This document shows, one piece after another, positions 28,501 to 43,556 of a stretch of DNA of 64,000 bases. The position numbers and the translations under genes were made by a program. This DNA is from Mesaphorura yosii (lineage: Eukaryota; Arthropoda; Collembola; Poduromorpha; Tullbergiidae): positions 1 to 64,000 of the forward strand of contig WIXG01000155.1 in the NCBI GenBank assembly GCA_009869945.1, given 5' to 3'. Under the pieces are notes generated by a model. That model was given only the letters and a program-made list of their open reading frames with translations. It had not been told where the DNA came from and did not search any database. Positions within the stretch are counted from its first letter, which is position 1. The number at the start of each line of letters is the position of its first letter.

Positions 28501-31500
28501 ATGCCCTGCTTCGCTTTTAGCGTAATAAATTAATGGAACCTGTCATTAAATGCAAATTCACCTCATAACTCATCATCGCAGCTTCGAACTTCGAAGTGCG
28601 CTACGCACGTGAAAAGGAATAATAAATTGGATCCACGCATCGTGAACTGGGAAGGGAATGGGAATTCTATCGAATGAATGTTGTGCCCCTGCGTTAACTG
28701 ATAATAAATTTTGTCGCACTCTCGCCCGCGCCACGCCACGTCCCAGGCACATGAATACTTTGGCATTGCTATTTGCTATGATTCAGATTTACGTATTTCA
28801 TTTCCACATCATTTGAAATTCATAACGTGTTGAACTCGCATTTCTTCACCGGTACACGCACGCGCACTCGGCTCGGTTGGCGAGACCAGAACAAGTCAAC
28901 AATTTCCAAGTATTCGCTCAGTTTCTGTTTACATTCATTTGTATCCAATACAAACCGGATTTTATATACAAATCTTGAATTTGATTTCAATATTTCTCAT
29001 TCTTATTCTCAAGCCCGCTCGAATCTGGAAGCTCGAGCCATGACTCGATTCTTGACTCTGAGCTCTGTTCTGATTTTGACTCTGAATACAATCATAATCA
29101 TATTTTTGCTACTCGTCTCTGGAAGCGTCTTTGACGATGGCCACGGCCACGCTATCTGCTTGTGCTTTACGTTTTGCTTCTTGCCTGCCTGATGGGAATT
29201 TCTAGTCATTGTGTGGCGTGGATCGCGTGCTCGATGCTGATGCTGATGACGGGGCGCGCGCTGGAACTGAATCTGACACTGGCGAAGAGTTATAATATTG
29301 CTCACGCTTCTTCCTTGCTGCTTCTGCCGTCGCGATGATGCTGGAATCTAAAATAAAATTCGGGAATATTTTTTCGATTTTCTCAAGTGCAGAAATAAAA
29401 GAAGTGAGGAATGTCGGGGAATTGGAAACTGTGCTTCTTCCCCGTGCGATGTAGTGTTTGGGCTACAACGCTGGAGAAGAATGAATGTGATGAGGAAATC
29501 GAGTACATGGAAGTAATAAATCCTTTCATCTCATTACCATTCACACAGCTGGAAGTATCGCGCGCGGCGCGTGGAGGCTGCTTCTTCTTCGAGGAGCAGC
29601 AGCAGAATAGAATAGCAGAATGGAGAAGGACGAAAAGACGAAAGACGAATTTCCATTTTCCAAATGGTCCAGGTCGGCAAGGCGCTGGGTGCTGAGTGCC
29701 GGAGAGCTCTCTTCTCCAGCAGGTCTCCTACGAGGCATTGGCCTCTATTTTGGGAATTCCAAAGGATACTTCCAGTACGCGACGCGACAGCCACAGCGTC
29801 ACACAACTATTTGCTATTCTGGGCTTTCCTTGATCCAGACTCCAGTTTTTATTATGTGCGTACTGCATGGTATTGCCATAAGATACACTCGACTCTGATT
29901 CTCTGATTCTTCACTGCCTTGTACCAGCTAGTGTGACGTGTGACCCACACCGAGCTCGTTCAGCTTCAGCACCGCTTCAAATTGATTGATCTCAAACATC
30001 AACATTCCATTGCCCGAACACCCGATGCTCGACGGTGATTCCGATCTCGACAGGGCAAGCAAAGCTTCTTCGCCTCAGCCTGAATTATGGCCCAATATAA
30101 CTGTCGCTTTAAATACTTGTTCTGTATTTATATTAGAAACAAATAACTCGGTGCTTTAATTTAATTTAGAATTCCCGCGATAACGCGATTTAAATCTTGG
30201 AAATGCGAACTGTGAATTCAGATTCGAATTCGAGCGATGCTTGAAAGTGATGGAAATAGATTCCTGGAAAGTCAATAAGCTGGTGACAGAGAGACAGCTC
30301 TCGGAAAATGCTCGAAAATAGCTCTGGAAAAGTCGCTCGCGACGGTTTTTTCTGGTCATTTTTTGCCAGGTGGTTTCGCAACTCTTTTTCTCCTCGCTAA
30401 TGCACCTCACTTCACGTTTATTATGTCGGCAAAGAGCGGCTGCCAAGGCATCCTTTTTGCAAGTGACATTGAAGCGGAAATGGAACAGTTTCTCAGTAAT
30501 TGAATCTTTTTAAATGAGACAATGTAATATGAGTTCTTTTTTATGGGCGGCAGAGTATTTATGTCAATCCCAGACAGGCTCAGCACAGGTACAAAGCACA
30601 ATGTGTGTGGCAAAAAGATTGCAAGTGGAAAAAAGTGATGAGCTGACAAGGCGAGCTGTGCAGAGAAGAGTCAAAAGACGGATGAGAGCGGAACAAATTA
30701 AGAATGAAAGGTAATTGAGGTGGAAGGATGCTAAAGGCGAAATGTAGACAAAAATGCTTTCTGTAACAACAGACAGCAGTCGGAATTTGGGTTAATCGGA
30801 TGCTGACGCTGAAGCTGAATCCTGACTTTCTCCAATTTTAATTTAAGAGTAATTTTCTCTTTCTCGGAACTTGAACCGTGAATTGTGAATTCTGAGACTG
30901 AGTCCATGAAATTGAATTTTGGTGACAATGATTTGCATTCAGTATTAAATCTTATGAGCTGTGAGCTGTGCTGTGCAATTTTTGGATTACTTTCGGTCTT
31001 CTGTTTTCTTTGAATCAAATTTTGTCGCCGCTGTGCCTTTGGGCTTCGGTTACCTCTTGAATATTGTAGCCTGAAGATTGAGGATGTACAAAGAATAAGA
31101 TTGCTCTGACGATTGTTATGTCATGATTTCTTTAATAATTCATGTCTCATGTCTACTGTCGTGTCCTGTCTTCCTTGTCTTGCCTCGTGCCGGGCGCGAG
31201 CCTTGTCTCATGTATTTTGCGACTTTCGATCTGAAGAGTGCAGCTCAATTCAATCACCGAAACGCACTCACACGACAGACAAGACAAGACGACAAGTTAC
31301 AGGCTTGCATAATAAAATGACATGTTCATCTTGTCGTAAGTCCAATTGGGACGTTTTCATGCTAGGAAGATATGAAATTCGTATTGATATTTGCTCTCAT
31401 CCGTGTACAGTGTACAATATGTAAATTGTGTGCTTTCTCCAAAAATAAATCCTGCGCCTGGCTAGCTGGAAAGAATGAGCTTCATGATTTGATTTTTCGT

Positions 31501-34500
31501 GCGTGCGCCGACGCGACGTCGAGTTCACGTCCGCTCTTTTCCCAATCTTCAGATCAACTGATCAACGAATAAGGATTACAGTTTCTGAAATGAGCACATT
31601 AGAATTTCTCGCGCGGAGTGTGAACAATTACAACGAGCCCCATTAGCCAGTTTAACACTTGCCTGCTCGCTGAGCGCCCGCCTCAGAAAGAACATTAACT
31701 ACTTGGTCTGGTCGTTGTCGTTGCCACTTGCTTGTGGTTGGTGATTGGATTTCTTGGCCGTGGCCGCGGTTTAATTTATATTTGTGTACGTGCTCAATTG
31801 CATCTTGCATCTCCGGGCACAGGTTTCGGTGACAATTTAAACTAAAACTTTGTGCAGCGGAGAAAGTTTGGTTCAGGTTCACTTAATCACTCGTTCCGTT
31901 TCCCTTCCTTCTCGGTTCTCGACCCTCGATTCCCTCGCTGCACTTTTGAAGTCTTGGACGCACGTCTTTTAATCGAGTTTCCCATAATTCTTCCATTATG
32001 GGCTCGTTCTCTTTAATCCATCGATAGCGCGGTACGATCGCACCTCTTTTAATGCCCTTAGACTTATACTTGAGTGAAATCGGTGGCGTGGCTGGCATTG
32101 GCCCGGGCACTCGATTGGAAATCCTTTGCACGTTCGCGTTTTAGAGAGGCGACCCAGGAAAATGTCCATTTAATCCGTTCACGCGAGTAATTCGACGAAG
32201 ACGATCGAGGTAAAGATCAAGATTACTCTCGCCTTTTGTCTTTGTCCTTTCGCAAACGCAACGCATCAAGCATTCGATTGAATTCAGCTCAATATTCGAA
32301 TTACAAAGTCTTGCTCCATTTAATTCGTTGTCTGTAATTTTCTGTTAATTTAGCTAAATGAGTGTAAACAATATATTGAAATCTGATCAGGGCCGTGCTG
32401 GGGCACATTTAGTATTTCCATTTAGAAATTAACATTGATCTAAAATTAGAGAATTGGAGATCACAACCCTTCTTTGCTGGATATTGATGTTGACTTTTAC
32501 TTAATACACCGCCTGCCGCCTCTTGGTTATTAAATTGGGACGTCTACGCCAAAATCAGACCGGATTCGTTTCCATCAAGTCATGTTTGTCTTGTACTATA
32601 ACTTTTCTTCCTTCGCGCACGATATTCTGGCCTCAGGCCGCTCACTCACAGTAAATCAGACAAGATGAAGAAGATACATCAAAATAAGAAGAGGAAATTG
32701 CCAGAGAAAAATTCTTCCGTCTGTTCCCTTTTGCTTTTCCCGATCCCGGCCTACTCGTAATTTCATTTAGCATCTCCAAATCAGAATATCTTTTAGCATC
32801 AAATCACATCGCCCGCCGTCGCTGCAGGTGTGACAGCTAATAAAATGTGCTCAGAGTAAATAAAAAGATAAACTTTTCTCCACACAGCTTTCTCCATGCC
32901 CAGACGCCTTGCTAAAATCTGCTCACTCCTTCACCAGTCAGTCACTGGACAATACAATTGACTTTGTCACTTCTTCCGACGTTGCCAGGATGGGCATTCG
33001 GACTTGTCCACTTGTCACTTTCTCTTCTCTTTATTTACCGTGTGCAATGCTTGTGCATTCTTTCTCGTAGTCCGTCCTTCAATTCTCGCAGTCTCACTCG
33101 TATGTACTCTTACGCGTATGCTGTGATTTATAACACGACCGACCGTCTACAAAATGGACAATGGACGACAAGCGCGCAATTGTCGAGGCAGTAAATTTAT
33201 CTCATCTTCTTTTTTTATTGTATCGGACCGGACTCGGATTCGGATTCGGGCTTAGTATTGAAAGTAATACGATGTACAATACTGACACTGGCACTGTATA
33301 GGATTGGATTATGAGGAGCACAAAGAGAAAGCGTAATGAAGCTTTCACTGTGTGTCGGGCATTCTTTGCGTCCGAAGAAAAGAAGCTGCAGCTGCAAATG
33401 AACTGTAAATCCAATCCTGCTGTTGCTGCTTCTGCTCAAATATTCAAATGCATGGCATTGTCTTGAGAGTTGAGCCGAGCCCGCTGAAGAGATTACCAGA
33501 TGACTCTCCTCGTGAAATGCTCTCAAAGAAATGAGAAAATGTCAACTGACCGAAGAGCAGACACAAATGATGGACGTCGCAAGAAAAAGACGGGTGGTCA
33601 TGAATTTTATTGAACGGTCGACTCGGACAGTAATCAATGAGTCGAATTTCTTGGCACAGATTTCGTTTCGATTTTGGTAGCAGCAATTTCTCGTTACTTG
33701 TTACAGATTCGTTGCGTGGTTGCGGCCATGAAATTCTCATTATTCGGCCTAACCCCGAATGATTTCTGGACAAGTGCGTCATGCGTTAATAAAATCTTGA
33801 AGCCGCGACCCAGATTTCAATTCTTTCATTCTGAGACGTATGAAAATGACTTTCTTTCTTTGGAAGAGACTCGATTTTATATTGCAGATGTAATTTCCTT
33901 TTATCATGTTCTTGCGTACGCGTTCTTCAAATCCTATGTCTTGTGTCTGTCTTGAGCCTGAACTCTCGACTCTTGACTTGGGATGAAGATTACAGCCACG
34001 GCCACAGTGCACAGTCATAGACTGTTCTTAATTACCTATATCTGCGGACAAGAAACGAAGAGATTACCATTTCGTATTACACATTACACATTTCTACAGT
34101 CGTAGCATAGCAGAATAGCAGACATTCTGACAGATAATTCACAGACAGAGTCTGAGAGTAATCTTCTTCCCCCACAAAACGCAATGCAATATGAAGCGCT
34201 ACAATGAGGCACTTTTCACTTTCATCATTTAACTTGGCCATGGCTTTGGCTGCTTGGTTCTTCTTTCTCTCGGATTCTTCCCCTCTCATCTCGTTTGTTC
34301 TGTTGTGGAATTGCCAAAAGATGTTTTCTGCTCACTGTTCGTGTAATTGAATGAACTTGCAGATTCCTTACGTGAACTTTTTCATTTTGTACTTCATATG
34401 GACTATGGACTCAATTCACACTTTTAATCTTGTGCCGTGTCCGTGTCCGTACCCTGGCACAAAGCACAAAACGCAGGGTCACATTTTTATTAAAAAGACC

Positions 34501-37500
34501 GAAGAAGACGACGGCGACGTGTTGGCATTTGGGCACAGGCACTTTGCTGGTGTGTGTGGCGTGCGATATTGATTAAAAGTAAAAGTCAGGTCGAAAGGCG
34601 AAGGGAAGGCAGTGTGTGAGGCAGTAAATCTTATTTGATGAATTGCTCGCAATATTTTCTCCCTTTTCATCCAAAGTCTGTCACCAAGCAAGCACAGGCC
34701 AAGACCAGGTTCAAGTACTCGAAATGGTGAAATTGAATGAAAAAATTCGGTTGCCAGTTGCCAACTTTCTGTGACTTTCTGCTTGGAACTGTATTAAGTG
34801 TTGAGCTGAAATGGTGCTTAATGCTTGTGGTCGTGGTCGCTGGCCAGCCAGGCCAGTAAATGTAAATTGCATTTTGGGAGTCGTAAACAACGTTATTAAA
34901 CAATGTGGCCTAATTAACCAATTAAATCCAAGTATCTTCTTTTATTGCGACTGTCCGACCCAGGCCAGGCTAGGAATCAGAATCAGTGCGAGGTTGAGAA
35001 AGAAATCTCATCGATATAAATCCAAAGTGGCTTGGCTGATGAAGGTAGTTAAGGGTTTTGTATGAATCGCACTCAAGGGACCAATGCACCATCATCGACC
35101 ATAAGGGCTTTCGTTGCGCAGGAACATTGGAACATAAGTACGAAAATCTTCCCCTTTCTTCAAGATCCTCGCTTTCTCGCCGCGCTGCTCTTCCAATGGT
35201 TTATGATCCCACACGTAGCGCATCTGTCGATATCAATCCCACGGCTTAAACTTTCTCCAAATCTTTTCTCCCCCTTTTCTCCTTCGAGTTTCGTGTTCGT
35301 GCCAAGAAAAGGAAATTGTAATCTTTCTCTACTCGAGCCGAGTCTTTCGAAGCTCCTGCCAAATTTTTGATTTTTGTTGTAAAGTGAGAAAAGAGAGCGA
35401 TACTTTTCTTCTTCTTTCGTCAGAAGGAGGAAATGTTTTTGTGCTCTTACTGTCTGTGGCTGCTTTAAATGTCAATAATAGATTGCATCTTTTGTAATGT
35501 CTTCACTTCCATTCATCGCCCACGCAGCGCGGCGCATTAAAGTGATGCACCTGCAGCAGCAACTGCAGCTGCAGGCACGTGTTGCGAGCTGCGCTGCACT
35601 TCAGAAATCATCTCCAGAATTGTATCTTTTGTGCTCCCGATAATGTACCAGCAGAAGCAGAATTGCATTTTCAATTCTCAAGACGTGCACATTATCACAA
35701 GTAACGGTAATGGCGATGGAAACCCTTTTAGAACGGGCCCACGTCAGACATTTTCTATGCAAAAGCCATTCCAGTGCCCACAATGAGTTTGAGTTCACCT
35801 TCCACGCACCGCCTGCTCATTCAATATTCCATTTTCACCGTTGGACGCCCGCCTGGCTGTCGTGTCTTATCTTTTAGAATGGAAACTCGTTCTTCTGTTC
35901 TGTTCGTATTCGATGCAAGATCCGACCTTTTGATAGAAACATAAAAGTGCATTATGCGAACGTGCAAAATGTACGTGAGAATTTCCTTTACCTTACACGA
36001 TGGGTACGTACAAAGCGAATTGAACTTTTCTCTCAATTTCACCACTTTACATTTTTCGAGTTCAATGCGGCTGCTCGAGACTCGAATCGTTTGATGAAAT
36101 CTATCAAAAATACCCGGAGAATTCCAACTCGGTCGCATAACTTTCGCTTTTCGCAATTGGAATGTGAAATAAAGCCATTTTTGGTGCATCGACATATTTT
36201 AGACGTTTTAATGATTATTTATTGCCGTATTAAGGCATCGTCTGCTCATTTCATTGCGTGCATCGCATGAAATTGGTATTGGCATTTCAGATGCCATGGG
36301 CCGTAGGCCACGGTTATGATTTGCTGCGCTCGCGCTCGAGCTCGCTCGCGTTTAATGCAGTGTACATGAATAATGATGGGGTAATTTAACTCTTTTGAAC
36401 TTTTCTGGTACGCAGCTTGGCTTTGAACTTGAAATTATGTGCAATATGCATGCATGCATCAGAGTGAAGGAAGTGCAATATGCATTTTCTGATGGTGTGC
36501 GAGCTCAGTGTCAGTCTTTGCCAAGCGGAGGAGGAACCCGCACCAAAATAGAAATTGCATTTCGATTAAATTTGAATGTGCTGTGGACTATTATCGAAGT
36601 GCAGTACATGGAAAGGGCGAACCCATTCAAGCTCAAGCTTGCTTGCTTGCATGCTGGTTGAAAAATGCAGTCGATAGGCTAATCTTGCGATTTATCGTCA
36701 GGCTGCGTTGCATAATGCGTAATGGGCTCGAAATTCTGGTAGAATGGATTCTTCTTCACGAAACGGACTCGAAATTACTTGTACCTGAACCTGGAATTAT
36801 GGAATTTGGTCTTTAATGACTCATTTCAAGGAGATTCGTGTGACTGGTGTCGTCTCGCAAATTTTTCCGAGGATTGTCTAAATTTATGCAAATTTAACGT
36901 AATATTCTGCGGTTTGGACTGGTAAGCTGGCTGGTCTGTCCCACTTTTGTTCCCATTCTACGGATACGCTTGAATACGACACCTGAAATTCATCTTCATT
37001 GTTTCAGGGTTTGCATTTGCGTGAGAATAATAAATGCTCGTGAATTAACGGTACGAGGCCCGGATAAACCCGCCGTGGCATGGTTCAGATGAGGCTAAAA
37101 AGAAGCGTTTCACGTTTGCAATCGAGTTCGTGGAGTATCACACTCGATTTGAATAAAACTCATACTAAAATGTAGGATTATAATAATGTAATAACACTCG
37201 GCATACAAAAAGGCTTGCTTGCTCCTTGCTCTTCTCGTGATGCTCTGTTGCTCCGTGTTCGTGTTCCGTCCTCCTGCAGACTCCTGCTTTGGAAATGATG
37301 ATGATAAATTCCTTTGGGAGCAGAAAAGAACCTGAAAAATGAAGAGAAAGAATTTGTGAAAAAGTGAGTCGAGTCGAGTCTTTGTTGGGTCTTGCGTCTT
37401 GAGTCAAGAGTCATCCAGTCGTCGTCGCATCCTCTTCGAAACCCAAGATCCAAGATCCTGGCGACGACCTGGCTAGCTGGTTTGGGACCGAGTTTAGTCT

Positions 37501-40500
37501 AGTCTTGGTCCGGATCGGGTTCTGAATCTTCTTTTCATATTAAATGTTCATGTATGATGAATATTTACTCGCTCTCCAAGTTAACTGCTGAATGAACTCA
37601 TGAACCGAACCGGGAATTCTACTGGGAAATACCGGACTCCATTGTTAAGGATGTGACTGCAATTTAAGACCGCTTACCGGCACCATCTCGGGACCTCATG
37701 GACAATATTAGAAACCTTGTGGAGTTGGTACTTGTTCTTAGCCGAATTGTAAAATCCTCAGATGGCTTAATGCTCGTGATTAACTTGGCTTAGCTTGGCT
37801 TGTCATTGTCATACAAAACTGCATCAAGAATCAACATTCAATTTGAGCCTTCGGATGCCAATTTCAAATTCTTGGTTTTTCGGTTATATTCAAGACTTAA
37901 TTCCAGTTCAATGTATGCGCCGTGCTTCGTGAGCTGATTGCAGTTACGTAACTCGAATTTATGGTGCCACATTACTCCACACAGTTTCTCATTGCCGGTA
38001 ACGTGCGTTTAGTCTGTCAAACAGTTCATCTTAATTTGTGTCAAGTAACTGTCCCTATCCATGTTCCTTCGTACTACTAGTGACTGGTTCAGCTACAATT
38101 GTACATTCATTTATTGTCCAGCCAGCGTTATCTTTGTCTTGTCCTGTTGGTAAGTTGGTACGCCTCCAATTCCAAGATTCAGCAACTCCAGTTGCCAGGT
38201 CCGGCGACCAGCACGACGGTCACAGTGAAAAATGTGCTGCTCACTGCCTCCTATCCACTTCTATACCACACCAACTTTAGCTTGGCGCGTGGCTGGCCCG
38301 CGTGGGCAATTACTGGAAATCAATTCCCAATGGACATGGACATTGGGTTCGAACGCAGCGTAGGAGTTGAAAGCTGAGTCTTGAGTCCGGACGCAGACCA
38401 GACCGCAAGGACATTATTAAAAGTATTTCGTGTTCTTGACTCGTAATTATCTTTATGTCGTGGTCAGCAGCATTCATCGTGTCCTGATGGTGTCCACTTT
38501 CCAGAATCCAGAGCCAAGATGGCCAAGAAACAAGACCCAAACTCATTTTTCACGAATTGAATGCATGGAAATGGAGATGCCTGCCAGTGCGAAGGCGGCG
38601 GGCGGACAGATGGACCGTCGTCGAAATAAAGACGTCTGGCGGACGATGAATAGATCTGGCTTCGATTTTCTGCAAGGAGTCTGCTCGTCTCATCTTCTTT
38701 TGTCCAGCACAAAAGAGCCACTCACGCTTCGTGAATAAGAAGAATGACCTTTGTCGATTTGTCACTTGAACGGCCAAGCAGCAAGTGCCATGCATGCGGC
38801 AACGCCAAGGAAAAGTTTCCAGTTCCAGTGCAGCCCCGAGAAAATGAACACCACGTCTTCGCAACCCATTTAGCAGTTTCGTTTCTGCATTCCAGACATC
38901 GCACGCAAGTTCGTTGATGAGTTTTTATTGTCCAAACGCACGAAACAGCGATTCTTCTTGTTGGACTTTCGTCGATCTGCGTCCAAGTCCACGTCCGATG
39001 CGTGCAGCAGCTGCGACTGCAGCGCGCCGTGCGCGTGGCGTTAAATGTTCGTTCCCATCACGTATCACGGTGGCACTACATTAAGACTAAGCCCAAGACC
39101 CATTCCAGAATTCCAGCACTGCACTGGGTTGCATTGTTCAGCGTGAGTGAGTTCCAGTTCACTTGTTCCATGCCGCTTTTCTCCAGCAGAAACTGAAACT
39201 GCTTTTAAATACTCTCCACAAGCGTGCTGCACGCGTATTGCGTCGAGATAACTTGTAGCAACGGCTAAACGACTTCACTTCGTTTCGCATCACTTCTCCA
39301 CACTGCCTGCACTGCGCCTCAGCACGATCACAAATCCAAGTCCAGCATGTTCGGGCCCAACGAGATAAGAAACACTCCACAGCAGCAGAACAAGCAGTGC
39401 TTCAGTGCTTGAGCTTTGATGAGCTTCCAATGGGAGTTATAATTTTTTACGCGTAATGGTGTAATGAAAAGGATCTTGAATCCCTCCTTGATCTTGGCTC
39501 CGCCGCCGCCGCTGTGCCATCGTCGATCGTTGAGATTATCGTTTCATTGTTTCTGGAATCTGAAGCGAGGCATTTCCACTCTCACGCTACGCTTCATGCG
39601 CCATGAAAACTGTACGTGCTTCGTGCTCCAGTGGCTCTAAGCCATCCTGAATTGCAGTTTATAACAATGAGGGCAGTTTGAAAATTAAAACTGGAAGGAA
39701 GAAGAAATGTCGCATCCTTTGATTTAGGCTAATTTACAATTAACTCGAGACGCAGCCGACGCAAGCCAAGCGGCCAAGCAGCTGCTCGCTCTTTGCATGC
39801 TGTATGCTGTTTGCTGGCGAGCCTGCATGGCGTGGTTGGGTGGCATTTGCAAATGAAATCGTTAACAAGATGTGAATATTTGAAATATGGCACAATACAG
39901 CACACAAAAGAAAACAATGCGATCAAACAAGTTCAAGAAGTTTTCTCTGCCTACGTGGCAGAGGATAATTCATGGGTGCAGGCAAATTTCTTGGGTCCAA
40001 ACTTTTGGCAATGACAATACTACGGTTCCAGTCTGACTCACGAGCGCGGGCAATGAGGTACGAGCTGGAGCTGGAGCAGAACAAATAAATTACATGGAAC
40101 TTTATGTGGCTATACCTTCTTCTACGACAGGGCGAGCAAGCTGTAGGGCCCGAACCACGTTTAATAGAAAATAGTTTTGTAATTTCCAATCTCATGGCTA
40201 AAAGCATAACAGCTAGCATTGGACGTCAATCATCAATTGTAATTGCAAGGGAGTCGACAATCCGACGAATAGACAAGATACAAGTAAATAAAGCAATAAC
40301 AATACAGGAAGAGAGTGAAGAACAAGGACAAGTTTATTAAAAGAAGGTCCGTCTTACCCTTACCATTCCATGAAATGTAATGTAGTTTGTACAGCTTTCT
40401 TTGTCAACCAAGTTTAAATGTCAACTGTTTTGACTTTGACAACGACAATGTGAAAGACAACGACCGAGCGTCAGCGACAAACAAGACAATTCCGGCAGGA

Positions 40501-42334
40501 AAGGAGCTGGCATCCAGCAGCGGAAGAACTTGTAAAGGGGATTGTACCGGAACTTTTGCTGTTGCCCATTGCTGTTACGTCTTTGGTATTGATTTTTATT
40601 GAGCAAGTTGTCTTAGGCCGAGCCTCGGGCTCACTAAGCCCTTGACCGCCGGAAACGACATCGGCGCGGCTGCATTTGAGCTCAAGATTGCAGATGCAGC
40701 GCGGCGCCGTGCGGCAGATGCACTCGAGTACGGGACGACTCGACAGTCGTTTGTGGAAAAATGTCTCTGCACAACTGACGCAACTGCTTTAAAACTTTAC
40801 AATCAAACCGGGAAACTTTCCGTTTCGAGTCGAGTTTGCAGTTTGACATCGAGCCGTACCTTCAAGAGCAAAGTTGCAAAGTGAAATGCAACTTGCAATG
40901 GCAAAGCACGACTCAAAAGTGCTTTCAGTGCTTTCTCGGATCCACGCAAGCTTTTTAAATGGCACTTGCCCAAAATGTGTGCGTAAGCTGCTGCAAGTTT
41001 AGTCTGGTCGCGTAAATGTTCTTCCACGCAATTTTGACTTACAATGGGGAATTCTTGTATGGCTTCAAATTGCACGTTTGCTAGACAAGAGACTGGGACA
41101 GGACATGAGACATGTTTAAGAGCCCGACGGAATATCATTTTACGACTAGAACGAAGAACACGAACAGAGCATTGCAACTCGCTCAAGACAGGAAGACTGG
41201 CGAATGGCGAACGCAACGCTAAACTTTTACTTGCCCGCACTGCGCTGCACGGCGAACATGAAACATTATTATTACTTTTTATTTATTGGGACATTTTTCT
41301 GCTTCTGCTATTTCGCAAGAGGCGAAAGCAAGCAAGAGCAAGAGACATGACGCATGACGGAGAAAGCGTGCGAGTCGCGTTCGAACCAAGCTAAGCCAAA
41401 TTGCATTCCATTCCAGGAACTAGTCCATTATCTTTGGTTACGTTGCAGCATTAAGATTGTGGCATAGCAGATTTGTCCTCATCTGTGATTTCGCGTTTAT
41501 AATCTCATACGACGATGCATGACGGCCACGGCACGGCAAGAAGTTAATGATGATGATCTTCGATCGTGAGATCATGTGTTGGTCATTTTATTACTTAGAA
41601 TAAATGTTTTAGTTTATACATTTCACACATTTCCTTCGAAGTTGAATCGAATCTTGAAGACTCATGATGGTGACGATGACTCAGGTTTCTGATTTCTGCC
41701 TCTCATTTCAGAGACAGATGTTCAAGATTTTCTTTAAAAATTATAAGTTACAATTTTATACAGCTCGGCTTGCATATTCGGAAGAAGTAAGACATAAATA
41801 TTTACCTTTTTATCTGACAAAGCAGCCAAATACACAATGTTAGTTCCGAATGAGTGAACTTCATCTCGCTTGGCTTCGTCTTCGTGTACCTTCGTCGCAA
41901 AAGGCGCAGATGAAGGTGAAACTCGTTGGAAATAATGTAAGCATAATAAAAGAGTTAAAAAGAAGCCATCCAGCCAAAGAAATTAAAGGAGGCAAAGGCA
42001 AAAGCATGAGCATGGAATTGGAAAAAATTACGTGGAAACAAATGGAAAAATTAAAGTCAGCCGTTGTACGCATTTACGCATGGATTCAGAATTACGAATT
42101 ACGCTTACGCCTTCCCCGAGCGAGGTGAAGTTAAATTCGAGTTGGGCGCTGACACAAACAAAAAACTTTTGCGTTCGCTTTCGCATTTTACACAAAGACT
42201 TCGACTTTTTTGTAATTCTAGTTAATTCTTGAAGTAGAAGCGCACCATTCACGACTGCACGTATTTTTGCTGAAGTTGTCCGTTTTACTTTGACTCTCAA
42301 CTAATGAATGCCTATTTTTGTTCGTTTTGTCCAG

Positions 42335-42518
42335 GTTCCATCTCGGAAGAAGTGTACGGGCTGGCGAACGAGACCGTCTCCCTAAAGTGTCTCATGGACG
42401 AGGCCGGTTGCGGACCGATTCACTCAATCAAGTGGTACAAAGGTGTGCAGCGCGTGTACATCTTCAGTGGCCAGGAGGGCGCGAGCATATCGCGAGCAGA
42501 AGGCGACCTGGACGGACG
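42335..42518 (+). CDS. Ig receptor exon 2: first half of Ig1
   Basis: This exon encodes residues 42 (split Gly) to 102 and two bases of Arg103. It holds the first half of a V-type Ig domain: NETVSLKC (Cys60, B strand), a short segment with an extra cysteine (AGCGP, Cys67), then IHSIKWYKG with the core Trp75. It continues to YIFSGQEGASISRAEGDLDG. One N-glycosylation sequon (NET, 53-55) is present. The acceptor is TTTTGTCCAG|GTT and the donor GGACG|GTAAGT (phase 2). The phase-1 entry and phase-2 exit match exons 1 and 3. The Ig fold is split between two exons separated by 8.4 kb. Confidence 0.9.
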
Positions 42519-43535
42519 GTAAGTTGGGAAACGTTTGACAAAGTTTAGCCGTAGCAGCGCGCGGCTACGACATATTTTCATTATTTACTGACACAGAGTT
42601 CAAGACACAGACACAAAGACTCTGTGTTGCGTGTTGCTGGAGTTTGACCTAGTTTCGGTTTTCGCATTTTGTGGAGACATTTCGCGCATCTTGTGCATTC
42701 TTGCCGTATTTATGTATTTATGAGTGCAGGGGCAGGCGACTGTCAAAGACAAAGAAGATCGAGTTTGGCCCTGGCCTGGCCATGAATGCCGTGAATGCGT
42801 GAGACAGTTGTCAAATGGCGAAAAAGCGAATAGCAACCGCATTCAGACTTTAGACTTTGTTCATGATGATGACTAATTAAATACGAGGCTATAATTTATG
42901 CCTTTATTCCAGACCAGCAAAGGCTGTAAAGCGTAAAGAATTTAACAAAATTCACAAGCCGAATAAAACCGCTTAGTGTTACAGTACAAAATTACAACAT
43001 AATATCCGTGTGTTCGTGTCTCCAGAGATTAATCCGTGTTTACTTGTTTACCGGTGCAAAAGATTAATTTTTGCTGATCAAAGTCAAAGTCAATAGAAGT
43101 TCATTAACGTAACTTAAGCTACGTGCAACGTGTAAACAATTTCTACATACACACTTCAGGCAATGGAAATATTATTAATGATGATTCAGCTCGACTTTTG
43201 TATAGGATTCGGATTCTGGCAGAAAAATCACTGCAAGGCAAGGCAATTGTGTGGCTGAGCCGCATTAAATCTCTTGGGACCTGTGTATTTTACAAATTAC
43301 AGCAACGTACGCGTACGCGCACGTAAACGTAAACATAACTAATTAAATTGGAAGTAGGCAGCAACATCAAACAGCGAATTAGTTGTAAATAAATAGTTTT
43401 ATTAAGAAAGTCTTGTCTTACACGTACGTTTACATTGGTGCAAGAGAGCGAGTAGCGAGTACACGTCCGCGAGTGCGAGACGGTTGTAATTTATTACTTC
43501 GGCTAGCCAAATTAAATAAATTAAAATGTCAAAGC

Positions 43536-43556
43536 AGTCGAGTCGAGTCGAGTCGA
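43536..43556. repeat. (AGTCG)4 microsatellite
   Basis: Four perfect pentamer copies in intron 2, followed by AGCTC. Shorter relatives (GAGTC three times) occur near 37365-37380 and 25020-25035. Confidence 0.85.

Larger units (their letters stand above)
4141..42334 (+). other. Intron 1, about 38.2 kb
   Basis: The donor GTAAGA is at 4141 and the acceptor TTTTGTCCAG ends at 42334. I found no nested gene with coding-like composition on either strand. Open frames here reach only about 150 codons, which is near what chance would give in this much sequence, and they lack homology I can recognise. The DNA is mixed in composition with CpG present, and it is rich in short dispersed words, short microsatellites and small hairpins (listed separately). 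Very long first introns of neural adhesion genes commonly hold enhancers, so regulatory sites are likely, but none is identifiable by eye. I recognise no transposon protein. Confidence 0.7.

Noticed and set aside
38340..38365. GGTTCGAAC resembling a tRNA T-loop.
   Set aside because: The flanking bases do not form a T-stem, and no acceptor stem or A box is found at the right distance. A similar word near 41380 also fails.
40642..40884. 80-codon, alanine/arginine-rich frame in intron 1.
   Set aside because: GC-rich by composition only. There are no splice sites in phase, no recognisable family and no continuation on either side.
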